A DNA stretch of 64,000 nucleotides. Source: Fructilactobacillus cliffordii (GTDB lineage Bacteria; Bacillota; Bacilli; Lactobacillales; Lactobacillaceae). Positions 1 to 11,668 of the stretch are shown in pieces. A program made the translations under genes and the position numbers. The DNA lies in NCBI RefSeq assembly GCF_024029355.1, contig NZ_CP097117.1:620001-684000 (forward strand), written 5' to 3'. Under the pieces are notes generated by a model, which was not told where the DNA came from, did not search any database, and was given only the letters and a program-made list of their open reading frames with translations. Numbering within the stretch: position 1 is the stretch's first letter; each line of letters opens with the position of its first letter.

Positions 1-390
1 AAGACATCCCAATCAATCATTAAGACCGAGTTACAGGACCATGAAACGGTCGCCATCATTACGAAAACGAAGAATGAGGCGCAACACGTTTATCAAGAAT
101 TGCGCCACCAGTTTGACTGCCTGTTGGTAACGGACAAGGCTCGTACTCTGAACAAGTCCGTCTTAATCCTGCCGGTTTATCTGGCCAAGGGGTTGGAATT
201 TGATACTGTCATCGCTTGGAACGTCTCAACAGCCAACTTCCCCACCCATCATGAACTGGGCATTTTATACACCATGATGACCCGGGCCATGCACCACTTA
301 GTTTTGTTAAGCCAGGGACAGCTGACCGACTTGATTCCTGAGCGGGCCTTGCAACAACAATTGTTAGTTAAAGCAAAAAGCACTTCGTAA
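1..390 (+). CDS. HelD-like superfamily 1 helicase, C-terminal end (partial)
   Basis: This is the last 129 codons of a gene whose start lies before the window; frame 1 is open from base 1. The remaining piece carries late superfamily 1 helicase motifs: LAKGLEFDTV (motif V region) and YTMMTRAMHHL (motif VI, with the arginine finger). The wording around these motifs is most like HelD, the UvrD-related ATPase that removes stalled RNA polymerase from DNA in Gram-positives. RecD2- or UvrD-like helicases are less likely alternatives. The stop codon sits in the loop of the downstream terminator hairpin. Only the C-terminal domain can be judged here. Confidence 0.75.
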   Translation, partial: KTSQSIIKTELQDHETVAIITKTKNEAQHVYQELRHQFDCLLVTDKARTLNKSVLILPVYLAKGLEFDTVIAWNVSTANFPTHHELGILYTMMTRAMHHLVLLSQGQLTDLIPERALQQQLLVKAKSTS

Positions 391-404
391 GGAAGTGCTT
401 TTTT
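376..404. terminator. Bidirectional Rho-independent terminator
   Basis: Nine-base-pair stem AAGCACTTC/GAAGTGCTT with a 5-base loop, followed by T on the plus strand and preceded by A, so it can also end the converging ABC-2 operon on the minus strand. It overlaps the helicase stop codon. Confidence 0.8.
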
Positions 405-412
405 GCAACCAT

Positions 413-1189
413 TTAATTAGCAGAAACGTAGTGCCTTGTCCCGCGCTGCCACAGATAAAAGGAAAAGACCAGGAGAAGTACCGTTACGATTACCAGCGGG
501 ACTAGCATCTGCCACGCCGTACTCTGTTTAACGGTCACAGTCACAATTCCGTTAGAAAGCGCGAGCACCGGTAAGCCCGTCGAAAGGATTAGTTGTAACC
601 ACCGGGGATAAATCCGCGCCGGACGACTAGCGGCAGAGATTACATCTTCTGGAACCCCGTTTAAAGCGGTTAAATTGTCATACCAAAAAGAAATTTCCAC
701 CACGATTTGGTTCAGGGCAAAGACAAACAAAACTCCAACCACGTAAATTACTAAAATCAAGCTCCAGGCACTCCAAGACAGCGGGAATCGAGTCAAGAGG
801 AACGCCGTCACCGGAATGTAAACCAGCAGATTAACGCCGCTGGGAAAGTCGAGCTGCCGCAAAGCATAGTACCAATAACTCGGCAACGGACGTAAGAACA
901 AGTAATCCAAATTACCATCGATAAGATCACCCGCTAGGGACTCGTGGGCGCCCACGAACAGAAATTGATAGGTGGTCGTAATCGAGATTAGGCTCATAAT
1001 CAAGATTTCATACTGCAGAAAATTAAGTCCGCCAATTCGATGAGCAAAGGAATAGTACACAAAGCCAGCCGCAATCTCAATCGCAGTAAACATAAACCCA
1101 AAAAGCACCACGAGAACCGACGTCATCCGGTAGGTTAAAAAGGTTTTAAAACTTTGTTGGGCTAGCACTCCATATAACCGAAAACTCAT
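413..1189 (-). CDS. ABC-2 family transporter permease (second permease)
   Basis: A 258-residue protein with about six hydrophobic segments and no soluble domain. It resembles the COG3694-type permease that pairs with a COG4587-type permease and a COG4586-type ATPase in uncharacterised ABC-2 exporters of Bacillota. The ATG overlaps the stop of the preceding permease gene by 4 bp, so translation is probably coupled and the two would form a heterodimeric membrane unit. It is the last gene of a three-gene operon that ends at the terminator at 376-404. The substrate cannot be told from sequence; relatives are linked loosely to antimicrobial or envelope-stress export. Confidence 0.8.
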   Translation of the reverse strand: MSFRLYGVLAQQSFKTFLTYRMTSVLVVLFGFMFTAIEIAAGFVYYSFAHRIGGLNFLQYEILIMSLISITTTYQFLFVGAHESLAGDLIDGNLDYLFLRPLPSYWYYALRQLDFPSGVNLLVYIPVTAFLLTRFPLSWSAWSLILVIYVVGVLFVFALNQIVVEISFWYDNLTALNGVPEDVISAASRPARIYPRWLQLILSTGLPVLALSNGIVTVTVKQSTAWQMLVPLVIVTVLLLVFSFYLWQRGTRHYVSAN

Positions 1190-1959
1190 ACGCCCACCCC
1201 TTCAAATTTGTGCAATCCGACCCGAAAGAGCCACCGACTTATTCCCACTAATGCGATTAACCAAACGATGGACAGACCCAGATAGAGGAAAAGCAACTGT
1301 GGCTGACGCGGTCCTTGTAAAACCGTCTGCACTAAATCACTGGAAACCAGCGCTAGCGGAGAAAAACGTAACCCCTGATAAGCCCAGGTTGGCAACACAT
1401 CGAGGGGAAACAACAAGCCACCGCAAAATAGATACAGCGCGCTAATTACCGGACGTAACGGCCACATTTGCACTAGCCAAAAGGCCAACGTTCCCAGCAA
1501 GAACATGATTTGGTGCCACAAAGCGACGCTCACTAGTGCGTAGAGCAAAATCAGAAGCATGCTTAGGCCATAACCGCGCGTTAAAATCACGATGAGCACT
1601 CCCAATAAACCAATTAAAATCAGCTTTGCTCCCACAAAGTTACTTAAACTCTCTAAATTCAAATTAATCGGGCGCAGCAATAATGTACTAATTTTCCCCG
1701 TTTTAATCTGACGGGCTAAACGAAATAAGGGTTCAAAGGTAAAAATTAAAGATAATAGTCCCGTAAGGATTAAGTATTGCATCATGTGGGTTTGGGAATA
1801 ACCGTGAATCGTGGTTTGCCCGGACTCCAGGTATAAAGCCCGCCACATTAACAAAGAAAGCCCCACTTGTAGCAATCGGGTTACTAATGAAATCAAGAAA
1901 TTAGCGCGGTAAACCAGCGAATTCTGAAATCCCAGGAATAAATTACTAATGTACTTCAT
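1186..1959 (-). CDS. ABC-2 family transporter permease (first permease)
   Basis: A 257-residue polytopic membrane protein of the COG4587 type, middle gene of the ABC-2 operon. A longer reading frame exists upstream, but the ATG at 1959 (MKYISNLF) is chosen because AGGAGAGG lies 4 bases before it. With this start it overlaps the end of the ATPase gene by 14 bp and the next permease by 4 bp, the tight packing expected for subunits of one complex. The N-terminus is a short amphipathic stretch followed by alternating hydrophobic segments to the C-terminus. Substrate unknown. Confidence 0.8.
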   Translation of the reverse strand: MKYISNLFLGFQNSLVYRANFLISLVTRLLQVGLSLLMWRALYLESGQTTIHGYSQTHMMQYLILTGLLSLIFTFEPLFRLARQIKTGKISTLLLRPINLNLESLSNFVGAKLILIGLLGVLIVILTRGYGLSMLLILLYALVSVALWHQIMFLLGTLAFWLVQMWPLRPVISALYLFCGGLLFPLDVLPTWAYQGLRFSPLALVSSDLVQTVLQGPRQPQLLFLYLGLSIVWLIALVGISRWLFRVGLHKFEGVGV

Positions 1960-2926
1960 TAGACCTCTCCTGCTTGCGAAACATGGAATAAACAACGTCC
2001 TCTAAGGAAGGCGTTTCCACTTGCATTTGCTCAAGCGCCATGGTTTTAAAGGTGATCGTACTATCTCCTTCGGCCGCCCGGACCACGGTTTGGTCGTCAC
2101 GCTGCGATATCTCCGCGGCCTGCGTCGCCACAATGGCGTGATTTGGAACGTTCTTTAGCGTAATCGGACGCTGGGGATCCCGGACAGTCTGCATTAACTT
2201 AGCTACGGAACCATCAAACTGAATTCGACCGTCGAGAAGCAACAACAGCCGATCAGCCACCGCTTCGATATCGTTCATCTGATGACTAATTAACAAAATG
2301 GTCACGTTGTTGGTCTGGTTAATTTGATTTAAAAAGGCATGAAACTCGCGTTGACTCACGATGTCCATTCCTAAGGTGGGTTCGTCCAAAATCAGCAGTT
2401 CTGGTCCATGTAACAACGTAGCAATCAACTCTAGTTTGGTCCGTTCCCCGAGGGACAATTTTCGGACCGGAACGTTTAACACCGCCTGAAGGTGAAACAT
2501 TTGTACATACTTATCTAAACGAGCTTGATAACTCAGGGTGTCCACCTGATAAATCGTCTTTAGGAGTTTAAAGGTATCTAACGCGGGTAAATCCCAGTTC
2601 AACTGACTTTTTTGGCCCATCATGACCCCAATCCGCTTTAAAAAGACATAGTCATTGGGGTTCGGGCGTACACCGGCCACCCGTAAGTTATCAGTATCAG
2701 ATTGTAAAATTCCGGTCAGAAGTTTAATCAGCGTAGATTTCCCCGCTCCGTTAGGTCCTAACAGTCCGACTTTTTCGCCCTGGCTAATGGTAAACGTGAT
2801 ATCTGTAAGCACCCGTTTTAATTGATAGTGTCGGTGAAAAAAGTCCTTCAGATTATTTTTAAATCCTAACTTCTTTTCAAATAGACGGTATTCATAGTTG
2901 AGGTGCTTGGTTTCAATGTAGGCCAT
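1946..2926 (-). CDS. ABC-2 exporter ATP-binding protein (COG4586-like)
   Basis: A 326-residue ATPase subunit and first gene of the operon. Walker A is GPNGAGKST (about residues 58-66), the signature is LSLGERTKLE and Walker B is LLILDEPTLGMD, followed by the switch His in LLISHQMND. The 50-residue N-terminal extension (YEYRLFEKKLGF) and the roughly 80-residue C-terminal extension after the nucleotide-binding domain are typical of the COG4586 group. It would energise the two permeases encoded immediately downstream. A strong Shine-Dalgarno (GAGAGGAG) precedes the ATG. Confidence 0.85.
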   Translation of the reverse strand: MAYIETKHLNYEYRLFEKKLGFKNNLKDFFHRHYQLKRVLTDITFTISQGEKVGLLGPNGAGKSTLIKLLTGILQSDTDNLRVAGVRPNPNDYVFLKRIGVMMGQKSQLNWDLPALDTFKLLKTIYQVDTLSYQARLDKYVQMFHLQAVLNVPVRKLSLGERTKLELIATLLHGPELLILDEPTLGMDIVSQREFHAFLNQINQTNNVTILLISHQMNDIEAVADRLLLLLDGRIQFDGSVAKLMQTVRDPQRPITLKNVPNHAIVATQAAEISQRDDQTVVRAAEGDSTITFKTMALEQMQVETPSLEDVVYSMFRKQERSNEVH

Positions 2927-2985
2927 TTGAAACTCCTCTCGCCGTGCGGTAATTGTCCTTGCTGCAATAAAAATAAATTGGATTA

Positions 2986-3014
2986 ATTATAATCCTAACA
3001 TCAACGAGAAACAA
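2986..3014 (-). promoter_or_regulatory. Promoter of the ABC-2 operon
   Basis: On the minus strand TTGTTT is followed by 17 bases and then TATAAT. The -10 lies about 60 bp before the ATPase start codon. The -35 comes within 4 bp of the mscL terminator. Confidence 0.55.
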
Positions 3015-3017
3015 TCG

Positions 3018-3054
3018 TAAAAAAAGAGGATCCCGCACTAACCGTGCCGAATCC
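3018..3054 (-). terminator. Terminator of mscL
   Basis: GGATtCGGCAC pairs with GTGCgGGATCC around a 5-base loop (one mismatch and one wobble), then TC and seven T on the minus strand. Confidence 0.7.
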
Positions 3055-3064
3055 CACTATCTAA

Positions 3065-3469
3065 TTATTTAGTTTCCTTAGTTTCCTGACTAGCTTCGGA
3101 TTGACCTTGTTCTTGTTTTAATAAGGTCACGATTTCTGCCAAGTATTGTTCGCTCTTGGGCGTTGTCTTTTCTTTATCCTGCCGCAACCGCATTTTCCCT
3201 AAAATTTTCACTATAATGAAAACCACGAACGCAATAATAAAGAAGTTGATAACCGCGTTGAGAAATACCCCGTACCGGAAAGTGGCGCCTCCTACTTTAA
3301 AGGAAAGAGAAGAAAGATCAATGTTGCCGATGAATAACCCGATTAAGGGGTTCAAAATGTTTTTAACTAAAGAACTCACAATCCCCGTAAAGGCCGAACC
3401 GATGATAACCCCGACGGCCATGTCAATGACGTTCCCCTTGGAGATGAAAGCTTTAAATTCTTTAATCAT
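3065..3469 (-). CDS. mscL: Large-conductance mechanosensitive channel MscL
   Basis: A 134-residue protein that matches MscL along its whole length. It has the N-terminal amphipathic helix MIKEFKAFISKGNVID, the pore-lining first membrane helix with the small-residue pattern AVGVIIGSAF, a periplasmic-side loop, the second membrane helix FLNAVINFFIIAFVVFIIV and a charged cytoplasmic C-terminal helix. The channel opens under membrane tension to release solutes on osmotic downshock. The ATG at 3469 is chosen because AAAGGAG stands 8 bases before it; a GTG two codons upstream would be too close to that site. Single-gene unit with its own terminator. Confidence 0.95.
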   Translation of the reverse strand: MIKEFKAFISKGNVIDMAVGVIIGSAFTGIVSSLVKNILNPLIGLFIGNIDLSSLSFKVGGATFRYGVFLNAVINFFIIAFVVFIIVKILGKMRLRQDKEKTTPKSEQYLAEIVTLLKQEQGQSEASQETKETK

Positions 3470-3570
3470 GTGCACTGCTCCTTTCTTGTTACTACATTAA
3501 TTACTTACCTAAACTGCTCACAATTGTCATTAATGTCACAATTACCTAGTTTTTTACAATTTAGGAATTA

Positions 3571-3643
3571 AGCCGCATCCGGGATTCGAACCCGGAGTCT
3601 TTTCCTTACCATGGAAGTGCTCTACCTATTGAGCTAAAGCGGC
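3571..3643 (-). tRNA. tRNA-Thr (anticodon GGT)
   Basis: A 73-base cloverleaf on the minus strand. The acceptor stem starts GCCGC and closes with GCGGC, the D-arm is GCTC/GAGC, and the T-arm is CCGGG-TTCGAAT-CCCGG. The anticodon loop ATGGTAA gives GGT. The outermost anticodon-stem pair (27-43) is C-A, a mismatch. The discriminator is T and CCA is not encoded. Confidence 0.9.
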
Positions 3644-3674
3644 ACCAACATTTTAACATAATCACAGCTTTTAA

Positions 3675-3703
3675 TTGCAAATAATTTAGTTAATGACTAA
3701 AAT
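3675..3703 (+). promoter_or_regulatory. Promoter of the small Lys/Asp-rich protein gene
   Basis: TTGCAA, 17 bases, TAAAAT; the start codon follows about 30 bases after the -10. Confidence 0.5.
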
Positions 3704-3733
3704 AATGTAAAGTTAATTAAGGGAGGGATAGAC

Positions 3734-3940
3734 ATGGCCGACATGGATAAGTTTAAAAAAGATGCTACTGAAACTTTTGACAAAGTAAAAGATGGCACCA
3801 AAGATGTGATTGACGACACTAAAAAAGGTGCTAAGGATGTCTTTGTTAAAGTAAAAGACGTAACCAAGGATGTTGTTAATGACGCCAAAAAGGATAGCAA
3901 AAAAATCGTTGATAAAGCAAAAGACAAACATGACAAGTAA
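3734..3940 (+). CDS. Small Lys/Asp-rich amphipathic protein
   Basis: A 68-residue, highly charged protein with no hydrophobic segment and no cysteine. It consists of imperfect 11- to 12-residue units such as DKVKDGTKDVIDD, KGAKDVFVKVKD and VTKDVVNDAKKD, the pattern of an amphipathic helix like those of LEA-like and YtxH/CsbD-like stress proteins. GGGAGG precedes the ATG by 7 bases, a promoter lies upstream and a terminator downstream, so it is a real monocistronic gene. The low-complexity repeat prevents firm family placement. A stress-protective role is inference only. Confidence 0.7.
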   Translation: MADMDKFKKDATETFDKVKDGTKDVIDDTKKGAKDVFVKVKDVTKDVVNDAKKDSKKIVDKAKDKHDK

Positions 3941-3953
3941 TCTTTTATTAATT

Positions 3954-3982
3954 AAGAACCTATAATTGCAGGTTCTTTTTTT
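3954..3982 (+). terminator. Terminator of the small Lys/Asp-rich protein gene
   Basis: AAGAACCT and AGGTTCTT pair around an 8-base loop and are followed by a run of T. Confidence 0.85.
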
Positions 3983-3989
3983 ATTAACT

Positions 3990-4026
3990 AAAAAAGGCAC
4001 CTTCGAATTGCTTCGAAAGTGCCTTT
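3990..4026 (-). terminator. Terminator of the rRNA operon
   Basis: On the minus strand AAGGCACTTTCGAA pairs with TTCGAAGGTGCCTT and T follows. It lies just after the 5S gene. Confidence 0.85.
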
Positions 4027-4032
4027 ACTGCG

Positions 4033-4149
4033 CGTGGCAACGTCCTATCCTCGCAGGGGGCGATCCCCCAACTACTTTTGGCGTGCTAAAGCTTAACTGC
4101 TGTGTTCGGCATGGGAACAGGTGTATCCTTTAGGCTATCGCCACCACAC
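4033..4149 (-). rRNA. rrf: 5S rRNA
   Basis: About 117 bases. The minus-strand sequence starts with GTGTGGTGGCGATAGCC and ends with GTTGCCACGC, whose ends pair, and contains the conserved CCGAACACAGCAGTTAAGC segment. The ends are estimated to within a few bases. Confidence 0.93.
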
Positions 4150-4220
4150 TCTGAGTGAACTTCGTTCCCTCAAAACTAGCTAATATTATTTCCTTCCGAT
4201 TCTACCATTGTACTTTCCTT

Positions 4221-7134
<2,914 letters not shown>

Positions 7135-7340
7135 TATAATCCGACGGATTATAAATTATTGAGTTTAGCGATTAAACACATTAAAAAACTCAAATTACAC
7201 AATGGTTTTCTCGGTTAAAATTATATCAATCAATATAATTCTTACAGAAAATAATATTATCTAGTTTTCAAAGAACTAAGTTTGAGAGTAATCCTCTCAA
7301 AACTAAACAAGACTTTGATCGGTGTAAGGTTCCGTATTTT

Positions 7341-8925
<1,585 letters not shown>

Positions 8926-9089
8926 TGAGAACTTTATTAGCTCTACTTTATTATTTGTTTCTTAAGCGAATTGACTTCGCAAATGTTTAATTTTTAAACG
9001 CTAGTTTAAAAATTCCTTACACTTTTTGTAATCAAAATCTTGTTCAGTTTTCAAAGAACTACTTTGTACACTTCTTTAGTGCGCTTATA

Positions 9090-9203
9090 ATCATATTGTG
9101 TTCACAAAGGAATGTCAAGCAAGAATTAATTAAATTCAAGCGCTAACAACTAATCCTCGTAACGCGCATTTACTACTATACAAGCAACAATAGAAAAGGT
9201 CAA
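9090..9203 (-). promoter_or_regulatory. Tandem promoters of the rRNA operon
   Basis: Two strong minus-strand promoters precede 16S in the 344-bp gap at 8926-9269. The upstream one is TTGACC-17-TATAGT (9198-9203 and 9175-9180). The downstream one is TTGACA-17-TATGAT (9113-9118 and 9090-9095). The rest of the gap is the rRNA leader, with the box-A-like TTCTTTGAAAACTGAAC element usual for rrn antitermination and processing in Bacillota; a similar element recurs in the 16S-23S spacer near 7260-7310. Confidence 0.85.
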
Positions 9204-9238
9204 GCATAATTGTAAAAATAATGAGTTTTACCCAAAGA

Positions 9239-9268
9239 AAAAACCACTCATAGTTGAGTGGTTTTAAG
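9239..9268 (-). terminator. Terminator of the MFS/DUF4811 operon
   Basis: AAAACCACTCA and its partner TGAGTGGTTTT-like arm form a stem with a 5- to 6-base loop, ending in T on the minus strand. Confidence 0.8.
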
Positions 9269-9269
9269 C

Positions 9270-10040
9270 TTATTTTAAATTCATTTCATGAGCGACTTGT
9301 TGAACTAGTTTCTGTTGGGCTTTCTGCTTCATTTGTGCTTGAAATTCAGCTTGCCACTTCTTCATCAACTTCTGCCGTTGTTGATCAGAAAGCTGGGGAT
9401 TCTTTTGCATTTCAGCTTGCATTTTCTCCTGGATATATTGTTGAGCTTGTTGTTTAACTACCATTTGAGCATTAGGATTTTGTTGTTGCTTTTGCAATCC
9501 AGCTGCCGCTTGCTTCATTCGTTGCCCAAATTCCTTCGCCTGTTTTGGTGTCATTACCAAGTAATCATTTGCAACGTAAAACGTATTGGTCCGCTTAATG
9601 AACGTTTCCTTTTGCGCCAAGCCAAACATCATCCGGTAAAATCCATTCTTGTAAACCCATTCTTGTTTCTGAGTTACCAATTTGTTCTTGGTCCCTTCGT
9701 GATGAATGATGTTTTTCGTATTAATTGCTGGAGTAGTCGTCGGTTTCTTTTGACTTGCGCTCTTCTTGTAGATTACAACCTGTTCCTTACCCTGCTTACC
9801 GAGTTTTTGGTAAAGAACCATGCTCATCTGTTTATTAATGGAAGTAAATGATTGCGTGGTCGTAACCGTTGCTTTTTTCATTCCTAAGTGATTATGGAAG
9901 TTTCCAATGATGCTCAAAACCGTCAGAATTACTAATAATCCAGCAATGGCTCCCGTTAAATTAGCAATTTTATGGTTTGAAATTAAATTAAAGCACAGGA
10001 AAAACGCCAGAACCGTTCCAATTAAAATCATAAAAATCAT
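9270..10040 (-). CDS. DUF4811 family membrane protein
   Basis: A 256-residue protein with two N-terminal membrane helices (residues about 1-20 and 28-48), a soluble middle region and a Gln/Lys-rich C-terminal half predicted to be a long charged helix (KQQAQQYIQEKMQAEMQ). It fits the lactobacillus DUF4811 family, which is regularly encoded next to QacA/EmrB-type drug pumps. The ATG overlaps the stop of the pump gene by 4 bp and GGGGGA lies just upstream, so the two are translationally coupled. It is probably an accessory subunit of the pump; no activity is known. Confidence 0.8.
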   Translation of the reverse strand: MIFMILIGTVLAFFLCFNLISNHKIANLTGAIAGLLVILTVLSIIGNFHNHLGMKKATVTTTQSFTSINKQMSMVLYQKLGKQGKEQVVIYKKSASQKKPTTTPAINTKNIIHHEGTKNKLVTQKQEWVYKNGFYRMMFGLAQKETFIKRTNTFYVANDYLVMTPKQAKEFGQRMKQAAAGLQKQQQNPNAQMVVKQQAQQYIQEKMQAEMQKNPQLSDQQRQKLMKKWQAEFQAQMKQKAQQKLVQQVAHEMNLK

Positions 10041-11518
10041 TCTGCGTCTCCCCCTTTCGTGGTTGCTTTTTGACTAACCCGACCCTTTTTCAGAGCAAAA
10101 GCTAATCCAAACGCAATTAAAGCAATTAAAAAGGCAATTCCAAAGGTTGCCGTGTAACCCTTTAAGGTCGCAGAAATTGCTAAATCCCGGAAATGGATAG
10201 GGTCGTTAATCTTCACCGTGTTGCTAGGCATGTTGTTGCTCGTCACGTTCGACAAGATGGAAACCATCACCGCCGTTGCAATCGAACCACAAATTTGCCG
10301 AATCGTATTGTTAACTGCCGTTCCGTGTCCCATCATCTGAACCGATAATGAGTTCATCCCAGAAGTCGTCACAGGCATCATTACCATTGCAACCCCAAAC
10401 ATCCGAACTGCGTACAATACCATGATGTAGGCATTCGATGTATCCTCTGTTAAGAACATAAACGGAAAGGTTCCTACCGTTAATAGGAACAAGCCACAAA
10501 TTGCCAACCGGCGAGCTCCATACTTATCAAAGAGTTTCCCAGTGATGGGGCTCATAATCCCCATCATCAAGGCTCCTCCTAACAGGGTTAACCCCGAATG
10601 AAAGGCGGACATTCCTTTCACAATTTGCAGGTAGAGTGGCAATACCATTTCCACCCCAATCATGGCCATGAAGGAAACGGAGGCCAGCGAAGTAGATAAA
10701 CTAAATTCAAACGATTTCAGCACCCGGAGATCTAAGAAGGGATGTTCAATGGTCAACTGTCGCCAGATAAAGAAGCCCACGAAAATTGCTCCGATTACCA
10801 ACGACCAAATAACTGTTTTGCTTCCCCAACCGTCATTTCCAACGCTCGAGAATCCATACAAAGTGGACCCAAATCCAATCGTAGATAACACTAACGAAAT
10901 GTAATCTAGCTTAGATTTATGGGTGGGAAGTACCGGTTTAATGAAAAATAGTCCGACCACTAACACAAAGGCTGCAATTGGAATGATTAAGCTAAAAATC
11001 ACCCGCCAGGAATAATTGTCAATAATCCATCCAGACAGAGTGGGACCAATCGCTGGAGCTAGTCCAATGACGATTCCTCCCATCCCTAAGGCAGCTCCCC
11101 GTTCATTCGCTGGAAAGATGGAAAGCAAGATGGTCTGCATCAACGGCATGATTACTCCGGCCCCGACCGCCTGCACTAGTCGCGCGATAAAGAGCACGCT
11201 AAAGGTGGGAGCAGTCGCCGCCAAAATCGTTCCAATTTCAAAAATTAACATGGCTCCTAAGTAAAGCCACTTGGTGTTCATACGACTTGTCAACCAGGCA
11301 CTAACCGGAATCAAAATCCCGTTAACCATCATGAACCCCGTTGTCAGCCACTGGACAGTTGACGTACTAACGTTAAACGCATTCATCAAAGTGGGAAATG
11401 CGGTTCCTAAAATCGTTTGATTCAAAACGGTCACAAAGGCCCCCACCAGTAATAATAGAACAAACATCGTTCGATTATACGGGTTTCCGTTCGCATCAAC
11501 GGTCTGTTTTGCGCTCAT
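10037..11518 (-). CDS. MFS multidrug efflux transporter, DHA2 (QacA/EmrB-like)
   Basis: A 493-residue polytopic protein with about 14 membrane segments, the size of the DHA2 drug:proton antiporter group. Recognisable features are the motif A-like loop after TM2 (WLTSRMNTKWLYLGAM), the TM4 arginine segment FIARLVQAVGAGVIMPLMQ, and the motif C stretch GMGGIVIGLAPAIGPTLSGW in TM5, a mark of antiporters. The first gene of a two-gene operon with DUF4811. AGGG precedes the ATG. The promoter contains an operator-like palindrome, so expression is probably controlled by a repressor encoded elsewhere. Confidence 0.88.
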   Translation of the reverse strand: MSAKQTVDANGNPYNRTMFVLLLLVGAFVTVLNQTILGTAFPTLMNAFNVSTSTVQWLTTGFMMVNGILIPVSAWLTSRMNTKWLYLGAMLIFEIGTILAATAPTFSVLFIARLVQAVGAGVIMPLMQTILLSIFPANERGAALGMGGIVIGLAPAIGPTLSGWIIDNYSWRVIFSLIIPIAAFVLVVGLFFIKPVLPTHKSKLDYISLVLSTIGFGSTLYGFSSVGNDGWGSKTVIWSLVIGAIFVGFFIWRQLTIEHPFLDLRVLKSFEFSLSTSLASVSFMAMIGVEMVLPLYLQIVKGMSAFHSGLTLLGGALMMGIMSPITGKLFDKYGARRLAICGLFLLTVGTFPFMFLTEDTSNAYIMVLYAVRMFGVAMVMMPVTTSGMNSLSVQMMGHGTAVNNTIRQICGSIATAVMVSILSNVTSNNMPSNTVKINDPIHFRDLAISATLKGYTATFGIAFLIALIAFGLAFALKKGRVSQKATTKGGDAE

Positions 11519-11555
11519 TGAAATCCCTCCATTTATTTTTTAAAGTCTACCAGTT

Positions 11556-11584
11556 ACTATACGAGCATCACTCGTCCTTGTCAA
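11556..11584 (-). promoter_or_regulatory. MFS pump promoter with palindrome in the spacer
   Basis: On the minus strand TTGACA, 17 bases, TATAGT. The inverted repeat ACGAG-tgatg-CTCGT (11561-11575) lies between the two hexamers, where a repressor would block RNA polymerase. Confidence 0.75.
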
Positions 11585-11609
11585 GTAAGCTAACAAATAA
11601 TCAATAAAC

Positions 11610-11642
11610 AAAAAAAGAACCCCACTAATTCGTGAGATTCTT
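11610..11642 (-). terminator. Terminator of the P-type ATPase gene
   Basis: AAGAATCTCAC pairs with GTGGGGTTCTT (G-T wobbles) on the minus strand, followed by a T run. Confidence 0.75.
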
Positions 11643-11668
11643 GCTTGATTTCCGTTAATGATTAACTT

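Noticed and set aside
3697-4000. Two hydrophobic minus-strand frames opposite the Lys/Asp-rich gene
   Set aside because: They mirror the repetitive plus-strand codons (Lys/Asp read backwards as Phe/Leu/Ile/Val); the plus-strand gene has promoter, ribosome site and terminator.
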